This document shows, piece by piece, positions 25,149 through 33,502 of a DNA stretch of 64,000 nt (position 1 is the stretch's first letter; every line of letters begins with the position of its first letter). The notes under the pieces were generated by a model. It was not told where the DNA came from, ran no database searches, and saw only the letters and a program-made list of their open reading frames with translations. Source of the stretch: Nonomuraea sp. PA05 (GTDB lineage: Bacteria > Actinomycetota > Actinomycetes > Streptosporangiales > Streptosporangiaceae). The stretch spans positions 62,001-126,000 of the forward strand of contig NZ_VSEY01000038.1 in assembly GCF_008086045.1 (NCBI RefSeq), given 5' to 3'. A program made the translations under genes and the position numbers.

Positions 25149-25366
25149 TCGAGCAGCGGGTCGAAGTCCCCGTGACGATCGACGAATCCCTGTGCATCGA
25201 CGGGTGCACGCTGTGCGTGGAAGCGTGCCCGCTCGACTCGCTGGCGATCAGCGACGAGACGGGCAAGGCGTACATGCACGTGGACGAGTGCTGGTACTGC
25301 GGCCCCTGCGCGGCCCGCTGCCCGGTCGACGCGGTCACCATCAACATCCCCTACCTGCTGCGATGA
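25139..25366 (+). CDS. Small two-cluster 4Fe-4S ferredoxin, AprB-like
   Basis: 75 residues. The cluster motifs are CIDGCTLCVEACP and CWYCGPCAARCP. The second is canonical (CxxCxxCxxxCP); the first has three, not two, residues between its first two cysteines. The second half (ECWYCGPCAARCPVDAVTI) resembles the core of the adenylylsulfate reductase beta subunit but lacks that subunit's C-terminal tail. ATG at 25139 follows AAGGAGGAG. It probably passes electrons to or from the flavoprotein encoded four genes downstream. It overlaps both neighbours. Confidence 0.9.
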   Translation: MALIEQRVEVPVTIDESLCIDGCTLCVEACPLDSLAISDETGKAYMHVDECWYCGPCAARCPVDAVTINIPYLLR

Positions 25367-25377
25367 AGGAACGCCCG

Positions 25378-26778
25378 ATGCGGAGAACGCGGACAACTCT
25401 GACGGCCCTCGCCCTGCTGCTGGCGGCGACGGCCTGCTCGGTCTCGGGCGCGGCGAACGGCGGCGAGGGGAGGACCAGGCTCGTCGTCGGTTACCAGTCC
25501 AAGACCATCAACACCGTCACGGCGGGCACGCTGCTGCGCTCGCTGGGCTACCTGGAGAAGCGGCTCGGCGACCAGTACACCGTCGAGTGGCAGGACTACG
25601 AGACCGGCGCCCCCATCACCGCCAAGATGGTGGCCGGGAAGATCGACATCGGCTCGATGGGCGACTACCCGCTGCTCATCAACGCGGCCAGGACGCAGGC
25701 GATCCCGGCCGCCCGCACCGAGCTGATCTCCATCACCGGCTACAACCTGCGCGGCGGGCTCAACATGGTGCTCGTCCCGCCCGCTGCCGAGGCGCGTACG
25801 CTGGCCGACCTGGCCGGCACCAAGATCTCCGCCAGCGTCGGCTCGGCCGGCCACGGCACGCTGGTGCAGGCGATGGAGCGGGCGAAGATCACCGCCGAGG
25901 TGGTCAACCACCAGCCCGCCATCGGCGCGGCACAACTGGAGTCGGGCGGCGTGCAGGGGTACGCCCAGTTCGTGGCCTGGCCGGGCCTGCTGGCCTTCCA
26001 GGGCAAGGGCCGCCTGATCTACGACGGGTCGGCCCTGGACGTGCCGACCTTCCACGGGGTGGTGACGCGGCAGGCGTACGCCAAGGAGCACCCCGAGGTC
26101 GTGGACGCCTTCCTCAAGGCCCAGCAGGACGCCACCCGCTACCTGCACGAACACCCGCTGGAGGCCGCCGAGTCTGTGGCGAAGGACACCGGGCTGCCCG
26201 CCGAGGTCGTCTACCTCTACAACGGCAGGAACGGCATCTCCACCTTCGACCTCACCCTGAAGGAGCCGCTGCTCAAGGCGCACGAGCGCGACGTCTCCTA
26301 CCTCAAGCAGATCAGCCCCGACTTCTCCGGCGTGGACGTCAAGGCGTTCGTCAACGACGGCTACCTGCGCAAGGCGTACGGCGCCGCCTACGACCAGGAC
26401 CTGGCCTCGACCGCGAACCCCGCCGCGACCACCGGCGCCGACGCCGCCTGCGGCGAGCCCGTCACCGACCCGGCGACCGCCTCCGAGCTGTGGCTGTCCG
26501 GCGAGAACACCACCAGGCCCGCCGCCACGCCCGCCTGCCTGCTGCGCCAGATCGCCACGGCCCAGGGCGAGGTGCGGGCGGCGTACGTGCCCGACACCGT
26601 CACCGGTACCAGGTGGTTCGCCGACCAGTCGGTCTGGCTGAAGGAGCCCGGCGGGAGCCTGCTGCCCTTCACCACCCAGGAGGGCGCCGACGCCTACCGC
26701 GAGGAGCACCCGAAGGTGGAGCCCGTCAGCTACGCGGACGCGCTCAAGGCGGCAGCGGAAGGGGGTGACGCACGATGA
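25378..26778 (+). CDS. Sulfonate/taurine-type ABC binding lipoprotein with NosL-like C-terminal domain
   Basis: 466 residues from ATG 25378, chosen for the AAGGA site just ahead (ATG 25363 is an upstream alternative). It has a signal peptide and lipobox (LLAATAC). Residues 35 to about 340 form an SsuA/TauA/NMT1-type fold (KMVAGKIDIGSMGDYPLLIN, then SVGSAGHGTLVQAM). After a Thr/Ala linker, about residues 385-455 read CLLRQIATAQGEVRAAYVPD, then WFADQSVWLKEPGGSLLPFT, and end PKVEPVSYADALKA, which resembles the NosL copper-site lipoprotein fold. Such a tail is not part of the usual 320-residue family. It overlaps the permease by 4 bp. Confidence 0.85.
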   Translation: MRRTRTTLTALALLLAATACSVSGAANGGEGRTRLVVGYQSKTINTVTAGTLLRSLGYLEKRLGDQYTVEWQDYETGAPITAKMVAGKIDIGSMGDYPLLINAARTQAIPAARTELISITGYNLRGGLNMVLVPPAAEARTLADLAGTKISASVGSAGHGTLVQAMERAKITAEVVNHQPAIGAAQLESGGVQGYAQFVAWPGLLAFQGKGRLIYDGSALDVPTFHGVVTRQAYAKEHPEVVDAFLKAQQDATRYLHEHPLEAAESVAKDTGLPAEVVYLYNGRNGISTFDLTLKEPLLKAHERDVSYLKQISPDFSGVDVKAFVNDGYLRKAYGAAYDQDLASTANPAATTGADAACGEPVTDPATASELWLSGENTTRPAATPACLLRQIATAQGEVRAAYVPDTVTGTRWFADQSVWLKEPGGSLLPFTTQEGADAYREEHPKVEPVSYADALKAAAEGGDAR

Positions 26779-27716
26779 CCGCCGACGCCCGGACCGCCGA
26801 TCCACCCGTGCCCGACGTCCAGCCCGGCGTCCAGGCGGGCGTCCCGGCCGACGACCGAACGGGTGTCCGATCCGATGGCCAAGCGGGTGTCCCGGCCGCT
26901 GCGTCTTCCGCGGCAGGGCGGCGGCGGGCCAGGAGCGGCGCGAAGGCGCGGCGGCGGCTCGTCAGGGCCGCGTCGCTGCTGGCCGCGGCCGCGCTGTGGC
27001 AGGTGCTCACCGTCACCGACGCCCACCTGTGGCTGCGCTTCGACCGGCTCCCCACCCTGGGCGAGATCGGCGCCAGCGCCGCGAGCCGCGTCACCACCCA
27101 GCTCTACTGGCTCGACCTGCTGCAGAGCCTGATCAGGATCCTCACCGGGTTCGGGCTGGCCGCCGTGGCGGGGGTGGCCGCGGGCGTGCTGGTCGCCAGG
27201 TCCGCCAGGGCGGGGGACGTGCTGACGCCGCTGTTCGAGGCCGTCCGGCCCATCCCCGCGATCGCGCTGGTGCCGGTCGCCATCCTGCTGTTCCCGACGG
27301 ACGAGCAGGGCATCGTGTTCATCACGTTCGCCGCCGCGTTCTTCCCGATCCTGGTCAGCACCCGGCACGCCGTCCGCGCCCTGCCCACCCTGTGGGAGGA
27401 CGCGGTCAGGACGCTGGGCGGCAGCCGGCGTCACGTGCTGGCGAACGTGGTGCTGCCGGGGATCCTGCCCGGCGTGTTCGGCGGCCTGTCGGTCGGCATG
27501 GGCGTGTCGTGGATCTGCGTCATCTCGGCGGAGATGATCTCGGGCGAGTTCGGGGTCGGCTACCGGACGTGGATGTCGTACACGATCGTCGACTACCCCG
27601 CCGTCATCGTCGGCATGATCACCATCGGCCTGCTCGGGTGGCTCACCTCGGCCGCGGTCGAGCTGGCCGGGCGCCGCGTGACGCGCTGGCTGCCCAGGGC
27701 GGAGGAGACGTCGTGA
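26775..27716 (+). CDS. Sulfonate/taurine-type ABC permease
   Basis: 313 residues. The first 55 are a Pro/Val/Ala-rich, probably disordered cytoplasmic tail with repeating VxxGV units; the membrane domain of about 250 residues follows. The coupling motif EDAVRTLGGSRRHVLANVVLP near residues 210-230 and FGVGYRTWMSYTIVDYPAVI are SsuC/TauC features. It overlaps its neighbours at both ends (ATGA and GTGA). Confidence 0.9.
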   Translation: MTADARTADPPVPDVQPGVQAGVPADDRTGVRSDGQAGVPAAASSAAGRRRARSGAKARRRLVRAASLLAAAALWQVLTVTDAHLWLRFDRLPTLGEIGASAASRVTTQLYWLDLLQSLIRILTGFGLAAVAGVAAGVLVARSARAGDVLTPLFEAVRPIPAIALVPVAILLFPTDEQGIVFITFAAAFFPILVSTRHAVRALPTLWEDAVRTLGGSRRHVLANVVLPGILPGVFGGLSVGMGVSWICVISAEMISGEFGVGYRTWMSYTIVDYPAVIVGMITIGLLGWLTSAAVELAGRRVTRWLPRAEETS

Positions 27717-28426
27717 CGCTGGGCATCACCCTGGACTCCCTGTCGCTCGGCTACGCGCGCGGCCCCGTGCTGCGCGAGGTCGACCTGACGGTACGGCCCG
27801 GCGAGGTGCTGGTGATCGTCGGCGCGTCCGGTTCGGGCAAGTCCACGCTGCTGCGCGCCCTGGCCGGGCTGCTGACCCCGCACGGCGGCCGGGTCCTGGC
27901 CGGCGGCGAGGAGGTCACCGGCACCTCGCGCGAGCGGGCGATGGTCTTCCAGGACGACGGGCTGCTGCCCTGGCGCACCGTGCGGCGCAACGTCGAGCTG
28001 CCGCTGCGCATCCGCGGCCTGCCCAGGGGCGAGCGCAGGACGGTCGCCCAGGAGTGGCTGGCCCGCGTCGGCCTCGAAGGGCACGAGGACCGGCTGCCCC
28101 GCGAGCTGTCCGGCGGCATGCGGCAGCGGGTGCAGCTCGCCCGCGCCCTGGCGGGCGCGCCCCGCGCGGTGCTCATGGACGAGCCGTTCGGCGCGCTCGA
28201 CGCCCAGACCCGCGCCGGCATGCAGGCCCTGCTGCTCGACGTGCTGCGCGACACCCGGGCGACGATCGTCTTCGTCACCCACGACGTGGACGAGGCGCTG
28301 CTGCTCGCCGACCGCGTGGTGGTGCTCGGCTCCGGCGGCGTCCGCACGACCATCGAGGTCCCCGGCCCCCGCGACCCCGCCGCCGATCGCGCCGAGCTGC
28401 GCGAGAAGATCCTCAAGGAGCTGTGA
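27713..28426 (+). CDS. Sulfonate/taurine-type ABC ATPase
   Basis: 237 residues from GTG at 27713. Walker A GASGSGKST near residue 39, Q-loop VFQDDGLLPWRTV, signature LSGGMRQR near 135 and Walker B VLMDEPFGALD are all intact, as in SsuB/TauB. It powers the importer formed with the preceding two genes. The flavoprotein gene starts 2 bp after its stop. Confidence 0.94.
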   Translation: MTLGITLDSLSLGYARGPVLREVDLTVRPGEVLVIVGASGSGKSTLLRALAGLLTPHGGRVLAGGEEVTGTSRERAMVFQDDGLLPWRTVRRNVELPLRIRGLPRGERRTVAQEWLARVGLEGHEDRLPRELSGGMRQRVQLARALAGAPRAVLMDEPFGALDAQTRAGMQALLLDVLRDTRATIVFVTHDVDEALLLADRVVVLGSGGVRTTIEVPGPRDPAADRAELREKILKEL

Positions 28427-28428
28427 AG

Positions 28429-31098
28429 ATGGACATCCCCGCGATCGAGGACCGCCTGCGCCTGGAGTGCGAGGTGCTCGTCGTCGGAGGCGGCACCGCC
28501 GGCACGATGGCCGCCATCACGGCGGCCGAGCAGGGCGCGCGTGTGCTGCTGCTGGAGAAGGCGCACGTGCGGCACAGCGGCGCGCTGGCCATGGGCATGG
28601 ACGGCGTCAACAACGCGGTCATCCCCGGCAAGGCCACCCCCGAGGACTACGTCGCCGAGATCACCCGCGCCAACGACGGCATCGTCAACCAGAAGACCGT
28701 CCACCAGACCGCGACCAGGGGCCACGACATGGTCCGACGCCTGGAGCGGTACGGCGTGAAGTTCGAGAAGGACGAGCACGGCGAGTACGCGGTGCGCCGC
28801 GTGCACCGCTCCGGCAGCTACGTGCTGCCCATGCCGGAGGGCAAGGACGTCAAGAAGGTCCTCTACCGGGTGCTGCGGCAGCGCCACATCCGCGAGAAGG
28901 TCCGCATCGAGAACCGGGTCATGCCGGTCAGGGTGCTCACCTCCGGCGGCCGGGCGGTCGGCGTGGCCGGGTTCGACTCCCGCTCGGGCAGGTTCGTCAC
29001 CGTCTCGGCCGGCGCCGTGATCCTGGCGACCGGCGCTTGCGGCCGGCTCGGCCTGCCCGCCTCCGGCTACCTGTACGGCACCTACGAGAACCCGACGAAC
29101 GCCGGCGACGGCTACGCCATGGCCTACCACGCCGGCGCCGAGCTCAGCGGCATCGAATGCTTCCAGATCAACCCACTGATCAAGGACTACAACGGCCCCG
29201 CCTGCGCCTACGTCGCCAACCCGTTCGGCGGCTACCAGGTCAACAACAAGGGGGAGCGGTTCGTCGACTCCGACTACTGGTCGGGGCAGATGATGGCCGA
29301 GGTGTCGGCCGAGATCGGCTCCGCCCGCGGCCCCATCTACCTCAAGCTCTCCCACCTGCCAGGCGAGACCGTCACCGCCATCGAGAACATCCTGCACACC
29401 ACGGAACGCCCCACCCGTGGCACGTTCCACGCCGGGCGCGGCCACGACTACCGCACCCACGACGTGGAGATGCACATCTCGGAGATCGGCCTGTGCGGCG
29501 GCCACTCGGCCTCCGGCGTGTGGGTGGACGAGAACGGCGCGACCACCGTCCCCGGCCTGTACGCGGCGGGCGACCTGGCCTGCGTGCCGCACAACTACAT
29601 GATCGGCGCGTTCGTCTTCGGCGACCTCGCCGGCGCGCACGCCGCCGCTCACCACCGGGAGCCGGACGCGCTGCCCGAGGACCAGATCGCCGCCGCCCAC
29701 GAGCTCGTCTACCGGCCCCTGCGCCACCCGGACGGGCCGCCGCAGCCGCAGGTCGAGTACAAGCTGCGCCGCTTCGTCAACGACTACGTCGCGCCGCCGA
29801 AGACGGGGGCCAAGCTGGAGATCGCGCTGGAGTCGTTCGAACGCATGCGGGAGGAGATCGCCGCCATGGGGGCGCGCACGCCGCACGAGCTGATGCGCTG
29901 CGCCGAGGTGGACTTCATCCGCGACTGCGCCGAGATGGCGGCGCGCTCCTCGCTGGCCCGCACCGAGAGCCGGTGGGGGCTCTACCACGAGCGGGCCGAC
30001 CTGCCGGAGCGCGACGACTCCGCGTGGCTGTTCCACCTCAACCTGCGCAAGCGCGCCGACGGGGCGATGGAGTTCGTCAAGCGGCCGGTGGAGCCGTACC
30101 TGGTGCCGGTCGAGGAGTTCACGCCCGTCGCCGCCGAGCCGGTGGTCCTGGGCACGCGCGGCCCCCAGGCGTCCGCCGCCGCCAGGGGCGCCACCGGCGG
30201 CCGGGGCTCGCGGACCGCCGTCGGACGCTCGCCGCGCATCCTGGAGCTGCACCGGCTCGCCGAGCAGCAGCCCGCCGTCACCGACCTGGCCCCCTACCTC
30301 GCCGACTCCGACCCCAAGGTGCGGCGCGCCGCCATCGCCACGCTCACCGAGACCGTTCCGCCGGGCACGGACCTCGCCCTCGCGACGGCGCTCGACGACG
30401 CCCACGGCACCGTGCGGCGCGCCGCCGCCACGGGGCTGGTCGAGCTGGTCGAGGTGCTGCCCGCCACCGCCGCGCTCGGCGACGCGCTCGCCGCCCGGCT
30501 GTCCAGCGGCGACGCCACCGTACGGGCGGCCGTCCTGGACGTGCTGCGCGCGTTGCGCCTGGGGACGGCCGGCCTGTTCCGCTCCGGGCTCCGCGACCCC
30601 GACCACCGGGTACGGATCGCGGCCATCAGGGGCCTGGTCTCGCTCGACGCGGTAGCCGAGGTGGCGGACGCGGCCGCGGACCCGTCCCGGGAGGTGCGGG
30701 TGCAGGCGGCCAAGGGGCTCGGCCTCATCGGCAAGCCGTCGCCCGCCCTGGCCGTCCTCGCCGCCGACACCGACCTGCTCGTCAGGGCCGCCGCCCTGGA
30801 GTCGTCGGCTGCCACGGGGGATCCGCTGGTGTCGCCGGCCCTGGAGGGGCTGGGGGATCCGGCCTGGGAGGTGCGGGTGGGGGCGGCGCGCTGCCTGGCC
30901 GCCGCCGATCCCGCCGTCGCCGTGGGGCCGCTGGTGGGTGCGCTGGCGGACGGCAACCTGGATGTGCGTAAGGCGGCGGTGGTGGCGCTGGGGGCCTGGG
31001 CGGGGAGCGCGGAGGTGGCGGGGGCGTTGCGCGGCGCGCTCGGCGACACGGACGCCGACGTCCGCGCCTACGCCCGCCGCGCCCTCACCACCCCCTGA
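28429..31098 (+). CDS. AprA-like FAD flavoprotein fused to a HEAT-repeat domain
   Basis: 889 residues. Residues 10-45 form the FAD dinucleotide fold (EVLVVGGGTAGTMAAITAAE). EKAHVRHSGALAMGMDGVNN (about 42-61) closely resembles the FAD and active-site entrance of adenylylsulfate reductase alpha; the fumarate-reductase/succinate-dehydrogenase superfamily is the wider relative. The flavin C-terminal part with ATGACGRLGLPASG and GLYAAGDLACVPHNYMIGAF is intact. From about residue 604 to the end are roughly nine HEAT repeats (for example DSDPKVRRAAIATL, DPDHRVRIAAIRGL), not found in AprA. ATG at 28429 is 2 bp after the ATPase stop. Inferred role: redox step on an imported sulfur compound with the small ferredoxin. 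Confidence 0.88.
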   Translation: MDIPAIEDRLRLECEVLVVGGGTAGTMAAITAAEQGARVLLLEKAHVRHSGALAMGMDGVNNAVIPGKATPEDYVAEITRANDGIVNQKTVHQTATRGHDMVRRLERYGVKFEKDEHGEYAVRRVHRSGSYVLPMPEGKDVKKVLYRVLRQRHIREKVRIENRVMPVRVLTSGGRAVGVAGFDSRSGRFVTVSAGAVILATGACGRLGLPASGYLYGTYENPTNAGDGYAMAYHAGAELSGIECFQINPLIKDYNGPACAYVANPFGGYQVNNKGERFVDSDYWSGQMMAEVSAEIGSARGPIYLKLSHLPGETVTAIENILHTTERPTRGTFHAGRGHDYRTHDVEMHISEIGLCGGHSASGVWVDENGATTVPGLYAAGDLACVPHNYMIGAFVFGDLAGAHAAAHHREPDALPEDQIAAAHELVYRPLRHPDGPPQPQVEYKLRRFVNDYVAPPKTGAKLEIALESFERMREEIAAMGARTPHELMRCAEVDFIRDCAEMAARSSLARTESRWGLYHERADLPERDDSAWLFHLNLRKRADGAMEFVKRPVEPYLVPVEEFTPVAAEPVVLGTRGPQASAAARGATGGRGSRTAVGRSPRILELHRLAEQQPAVTDLAPYLADSDPKVRRAAIATLTETVPPGTDLALATALDDAHGTVRRAAATGLVELVEVLPATAALGDALAARLSSGDATVRAAVLDVLRALRLGTAGLFRSGLRDPDHRVRIAAIRGLVSLDAVAEVADAAADPSREVRVQAAKGLGLIGKPSPALAVLAADTDLLVRAAALESSAATGDPLVSPALEGLGDPAWEVRVGAARCLAAADPAVAVGPLVGALADGNLDVRKAAVVALGAWAGSAEVAGALRGALGDTDADVRAYARRALTTP

Positions 31099-31102
31099 CC
31101 CG

Positions 31103-31148
31103 CCCGCCGCGCCCGCCTCGACGCACGTGCCGGGGCGGGCGCGGCGGG
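31103..31148. terminator. Terminator closing the sulfur island (bidirectional)
   Basis: CCCGCCGCGCCCGCC (31103-31117) and its exact complement at 31134-31148 make a 15-bp GC stem with a 16-base loop, between the flavoprotein stop and the convergent hydrolase gene. It can serve both strands. Confidence 0.75.
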
Positions 31149-31196
31149 GGTGTCAGGTGACGGGGTGTCAGGTGGCGGGGGTGTCAGGTGGCGGGG
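31149..31196 (-). repeat. Short G-rich tandem repeat at the end of the hydrolase gene
   Basis: Three imperfect copies of a 16-17 bp unit (GTGTCAGGTGGCGGGG type) run from the terminator into the last codons of the alpha/beta hydrolase gene and include its stop. Confidence 0.65.
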
Positions 31197-32047
31197 GCGC
31201 CGCCGGGCAGGAAGTCGCGCAGGTGGGCGACCAGCGCGTCCGGCCGCTCCTCCGCGATGAAGTGCCCGCACTCCGCGATCTCGAAGCCCCGCACATCCTC
31301 GGCGTACTCACGCCAGATCTCCAGCGTGGGCAACCGGGCGGGCAACCCGGCCGACCCCCACAGCGCCAGCACCGGCATCGTCAGCCGCCGCCCGGCAGCC
31401 GCGTCCGCGTCGTCCAGCGCGAGATCCTCCTCATGCGCCCGGTAGTCGTCGAACCCCGCCCGCAACGCCCCCGGCCGCGAGAACGCCCGCACGTAAGCGT
31501 CCACCGCCTCGGCCGGCAACCCGTGCCGGTTGTACGTCCACCGCTCGAAGAAGTACTCCAGGTACCCGCGCACGTCCCGGCCGACCAGCCGCTCCGGCAG
31601 GTCGGGCTGCAGGTGGAACAGCCAGTGCCAGTAGGCCGACCCGACCGACGCGTCAAGGCGGCGGAACATCTCCCTGGTCGGCACGATGTCCAGCACGGCG
31701 AGCCGCTCCACCTGGTCGGGACGGTCCAGCGCCCACCGGTGCGCCACCCGCGCCCCCCGGTCGTGCCCGACGACCGACGCGCGTTCGAAGCCGAGCGAGC
31801 CGACCAGCTCCGCGAGGTCGGCGGCCATCCGCCGCTTGTCGTAGCCGGTCGCGGGCTTGTCGCTGAGCCCGTACCCGCGCAGGTCGGGAGCCACCACGGT
31901 GTGTCCGGCGGCGAGCCGGCCGAGCACCGGCGCCCAGCACAGGCTCGTCTGCGGCCAGCCGTGCAGCAGGACCACGAGCGGGCCCGAGCCGGCGCGCGTG
32001 TAGTGCAGGCGGATCCCGCCGACGGAGGCCACCCCTGTGGTGTTCAT
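31184..32047 (-). CDS. Alpha/beta hydrolase, haloacetate dehalogenase/epoxide hydrolase type
   Basis: 287 residues. HGWPQ (29-33) forms the oxyanion region, and the nucleophile elbow VVGHDRGARV carries aspartate 96 rather than serine. The catalytic histidine is H262 in ECGHF. Aspartate nucleophiles mark haloalkane/haloacetate dehalogenases and epoxide hydrolases; the cap domain does not settle which. The start has a GGAAGG ribosome site. It is divergent from the CGNR regulator, which probably controls it. Confidence 0.9.
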   Translation of the reverse strand: MNTTGVASVGGIRLHYTRAGSGPLVVLLHGWPQTSLCWAPVLGRLAAGHTVVAPDLRGYGLSDKPATGYDKRRMAADLAELVGSLGFERASVVGHDRGARVAHRWALDRPDQVERLAVLDIVPTREMFRRLDASVGSAYWHWLFHLQPDLPERLVGRDVRGYLEYFFERWTYNRHGLPAEAVDAYVRAFSRPGALRAGFDDYRAHEEDLALDDADAAAGRRLTMPVLALWGSAGLPARLPTLEIWREYAEDVRGFEIAECGHFIAEERPDALVAHLRDFLPGGAPAT

Positions 32048-32060
32048 GGGCCTTCCTTCC

Positions 32061-32081
32061 TTAACCTCTTCATAGGGTTAG
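32061..32081. promoter_or_regulatory. Imperfect palindrome between hydrolase and CGNR gene
   Basis: TTAACCTC-TTCAT-AGGGTTAG is a near-symmetric, AT-rich element in the 58-bp divergent gap. It could be the operator for the CGNR protein. Confidence 0.45.
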
Positions 32082-32105
32082 CGACATTACAGGGAAAATA
32101 GGGAC

Positions 32106-32687
32106 ATGACAGCGAACGACGCGTGGATCCGGGACGGCGGGCGGGTGTGCCTCGACTTCGTCAACACCCTGCGCGACCGCTGGGACGTCCCCAGGGAGAC
32201 CCTCGAACAGCCGGAGGACCTGGTGCGCTGGCTGGACGGCGCCGGGCTGGTCGCCCCCGGCGCGTGCCTCGCCGTCCCGTCCGACGCCGCGTTGCGTTCG
32301 GCCGGGCTGCTGCGGGAGGCGATCGACCGGGCGGTGCTGGGCGCGGCCGAGGGCCGCCTGCCCGCCCCGGCGGACGTGGACGCGATCAACGAGGCGGTGG
32401 CGGCGGCGCCCCGCCCGCTCCTCCAGCTCGTGATCGCGGACGGCCGGCTGGAGCAGCGGGCGGAGCCGCTGGCCGCCGGCGTGGCCGCCGCGCTCGGCCT
32501 CGTCGCCCGCGACGCCGCCGAGCTGCTGCTGTCGCCCGAGGTCGGACGGGTGCGGGTGTGCGGGTCGGACCGCTGCGCCCTGCGCTTCGTGGACCGGTCG
32601 CAGGCGGGCAGGCGCCGCTGGTGCTCGATGAGCCGCTGCGGCAACCGCACCAAGGTGAGGCGGCATCAGCAACGCGCCGGAAAATAG
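32106..32687 (+). CDS. CGNR zinc-finger / ABATE-domain regulator
   Basis: 193 residues. The N-terminal ABATE domain (VCLDFVNTLRDRW near residues 14-26) precedes a C-terminal CGNR zinc finger: VCGSDRCALRFVD, then WCSMSRCGNRTKVRRH near 171-186, with four cysteines to bind zinc. These proteins are thought to be stress-responsive regulators. It is divergent from the hydrolase gene, with a 58-bp shared gap. Confidence 0.9.
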   Translation: MTANDAWIRDGGRVCLDFVNTLRDRWDVPRETLEQPEDLVRWLDGAGLVAPGACLAVPSDAALRSAGLLREAIDRAVLGAAEGRLPAPADVDAINEAVAAAPRPLLQLVIADGRLEQRAEPLAAGVAAALGLVARDAAELLLSPEVGRVRVCGSDRCALRFVDRSQAGRRRWCSMSRCGNRTKVRRHQQRAGK

Positions 32688-32794
32688 CACTGGGAGTTTT
32701 GGCCCTCACTCAGCCACAATTAGTGATGTGTGCCTCTTTTGGGACTTAAGTGGCGCACGGCCTCTTTGTGGTTCAACGAGTGATTGGCGATTGC

Positions 32795-33502
32795 ATGGCG
32801 GGCGAGCACAGACGTACGGCCCTCGTGGTGCGAGGCGGGTGGGAGGGACACGCCCCGGTGGCGGCCACCGACCTCTTCGTCCCCTTCCTCGAGAAGAACG
32901 GCTTCGAGGTGCGGCTGGAGGACAGCCCGGCGCCCTACGCGGACCCCGCGTACATGGCGGGGGTCGATCTCATCGTGCAGTGCTACACGATGGGCGCCAT
33001 CGAGCAGGACCAGCTCAAGGGCCTGCGGGCGGCGATCGAGGCCGGCACGGGGATGGCCGGCTGGCACGGCGGCATCGCCGACTCCTACCGCAACTCCTCC
33101 GACTACCTGCACCTGATCGGCGGGCAGTTCGCCTGCCACCCCGGCAAGCACCCCGACGACGAGGACGCGGGCACCGAACGGCACAACTTCGTCCCGTACA
33201 CCGTCAACATGCTGCCTGAGGCGGCCGCGCACCCGATCACCGAGGGGATCGGCGACTTCGACCTCGTCACCGAGCAGTACTGGGTGCTGGCCGACGACTA
33301 CAACGACGTGCTGGCCACCACGACGCAGAAGGTGCGCCCGTGGGACCCCTGGCACCGGGAGGTGACCTCGCCGGCGATCTGGACGCGCCGCTGGGGCAAG
33401 GGGCGCATCTTCGTCGCGACCCCGGGGCACAGCCTCGACGTCCTGGAGCACGACAGCGTGCGCACCATCATCGAGAGGGGAATGTTGTGGGCCAGCCGCT
33501 GA
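32795..33502 (+). CDS. ThuA domain protein (glutamine-amidotransferase-like fold)
   Basis: 235 residues from ATG 32795; a GTG at 32750 would add 15 residues of poor character. GGWEGHAPVAATDLFVPFL near the N-terminus, then VQCYTMGAIEQDQLKGLRAA and GMAGWHGGIADSYRN, are ThuA features, as is the C-terminal WGKGRIFVATPGHSL. ThuA proteins accompany sugar oxidation (trehalose 3-keto pathway in rhizobia). The next gene, an oxidoreductase of the Gfo/Idh/MocA family, overlaps it by 16 bp, the common pairing for 3-keto-glycoside metabolism. Confidence 0.88.
   Translation: MAGEHRRTALVVRGGWEGHAPVAATDLFVPFLEKNGFEVRLEDSPAPYADPAYMAGVDLIVQCYTMGAIEQDQLKGLRAAIEAGTGMAGWHGGIADSYRNSSDYLHLIGGQFACHPGKHPDDEDAGTERHNFVPYTVNMLPEAAAHPITEGIGDFDLVTEQYWVLADDYNDVLATTTQKVRPWDPWHREVTSPAIWTRRWGKGRIFVATPGHSLDVLEHDSVRTIIERGMLWASR

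Noticed and set aside
27751..30606. A 951-codon open frame on the minus strand opposite the ABC ATPase and flavoprotein genes
   Set aside because: It is an antisense shadow produced by high-GC codon bias; its translation is Gly/Val/Arg/Asp-rich low complexity, while the plus strand encodes proteins with intact motifs.
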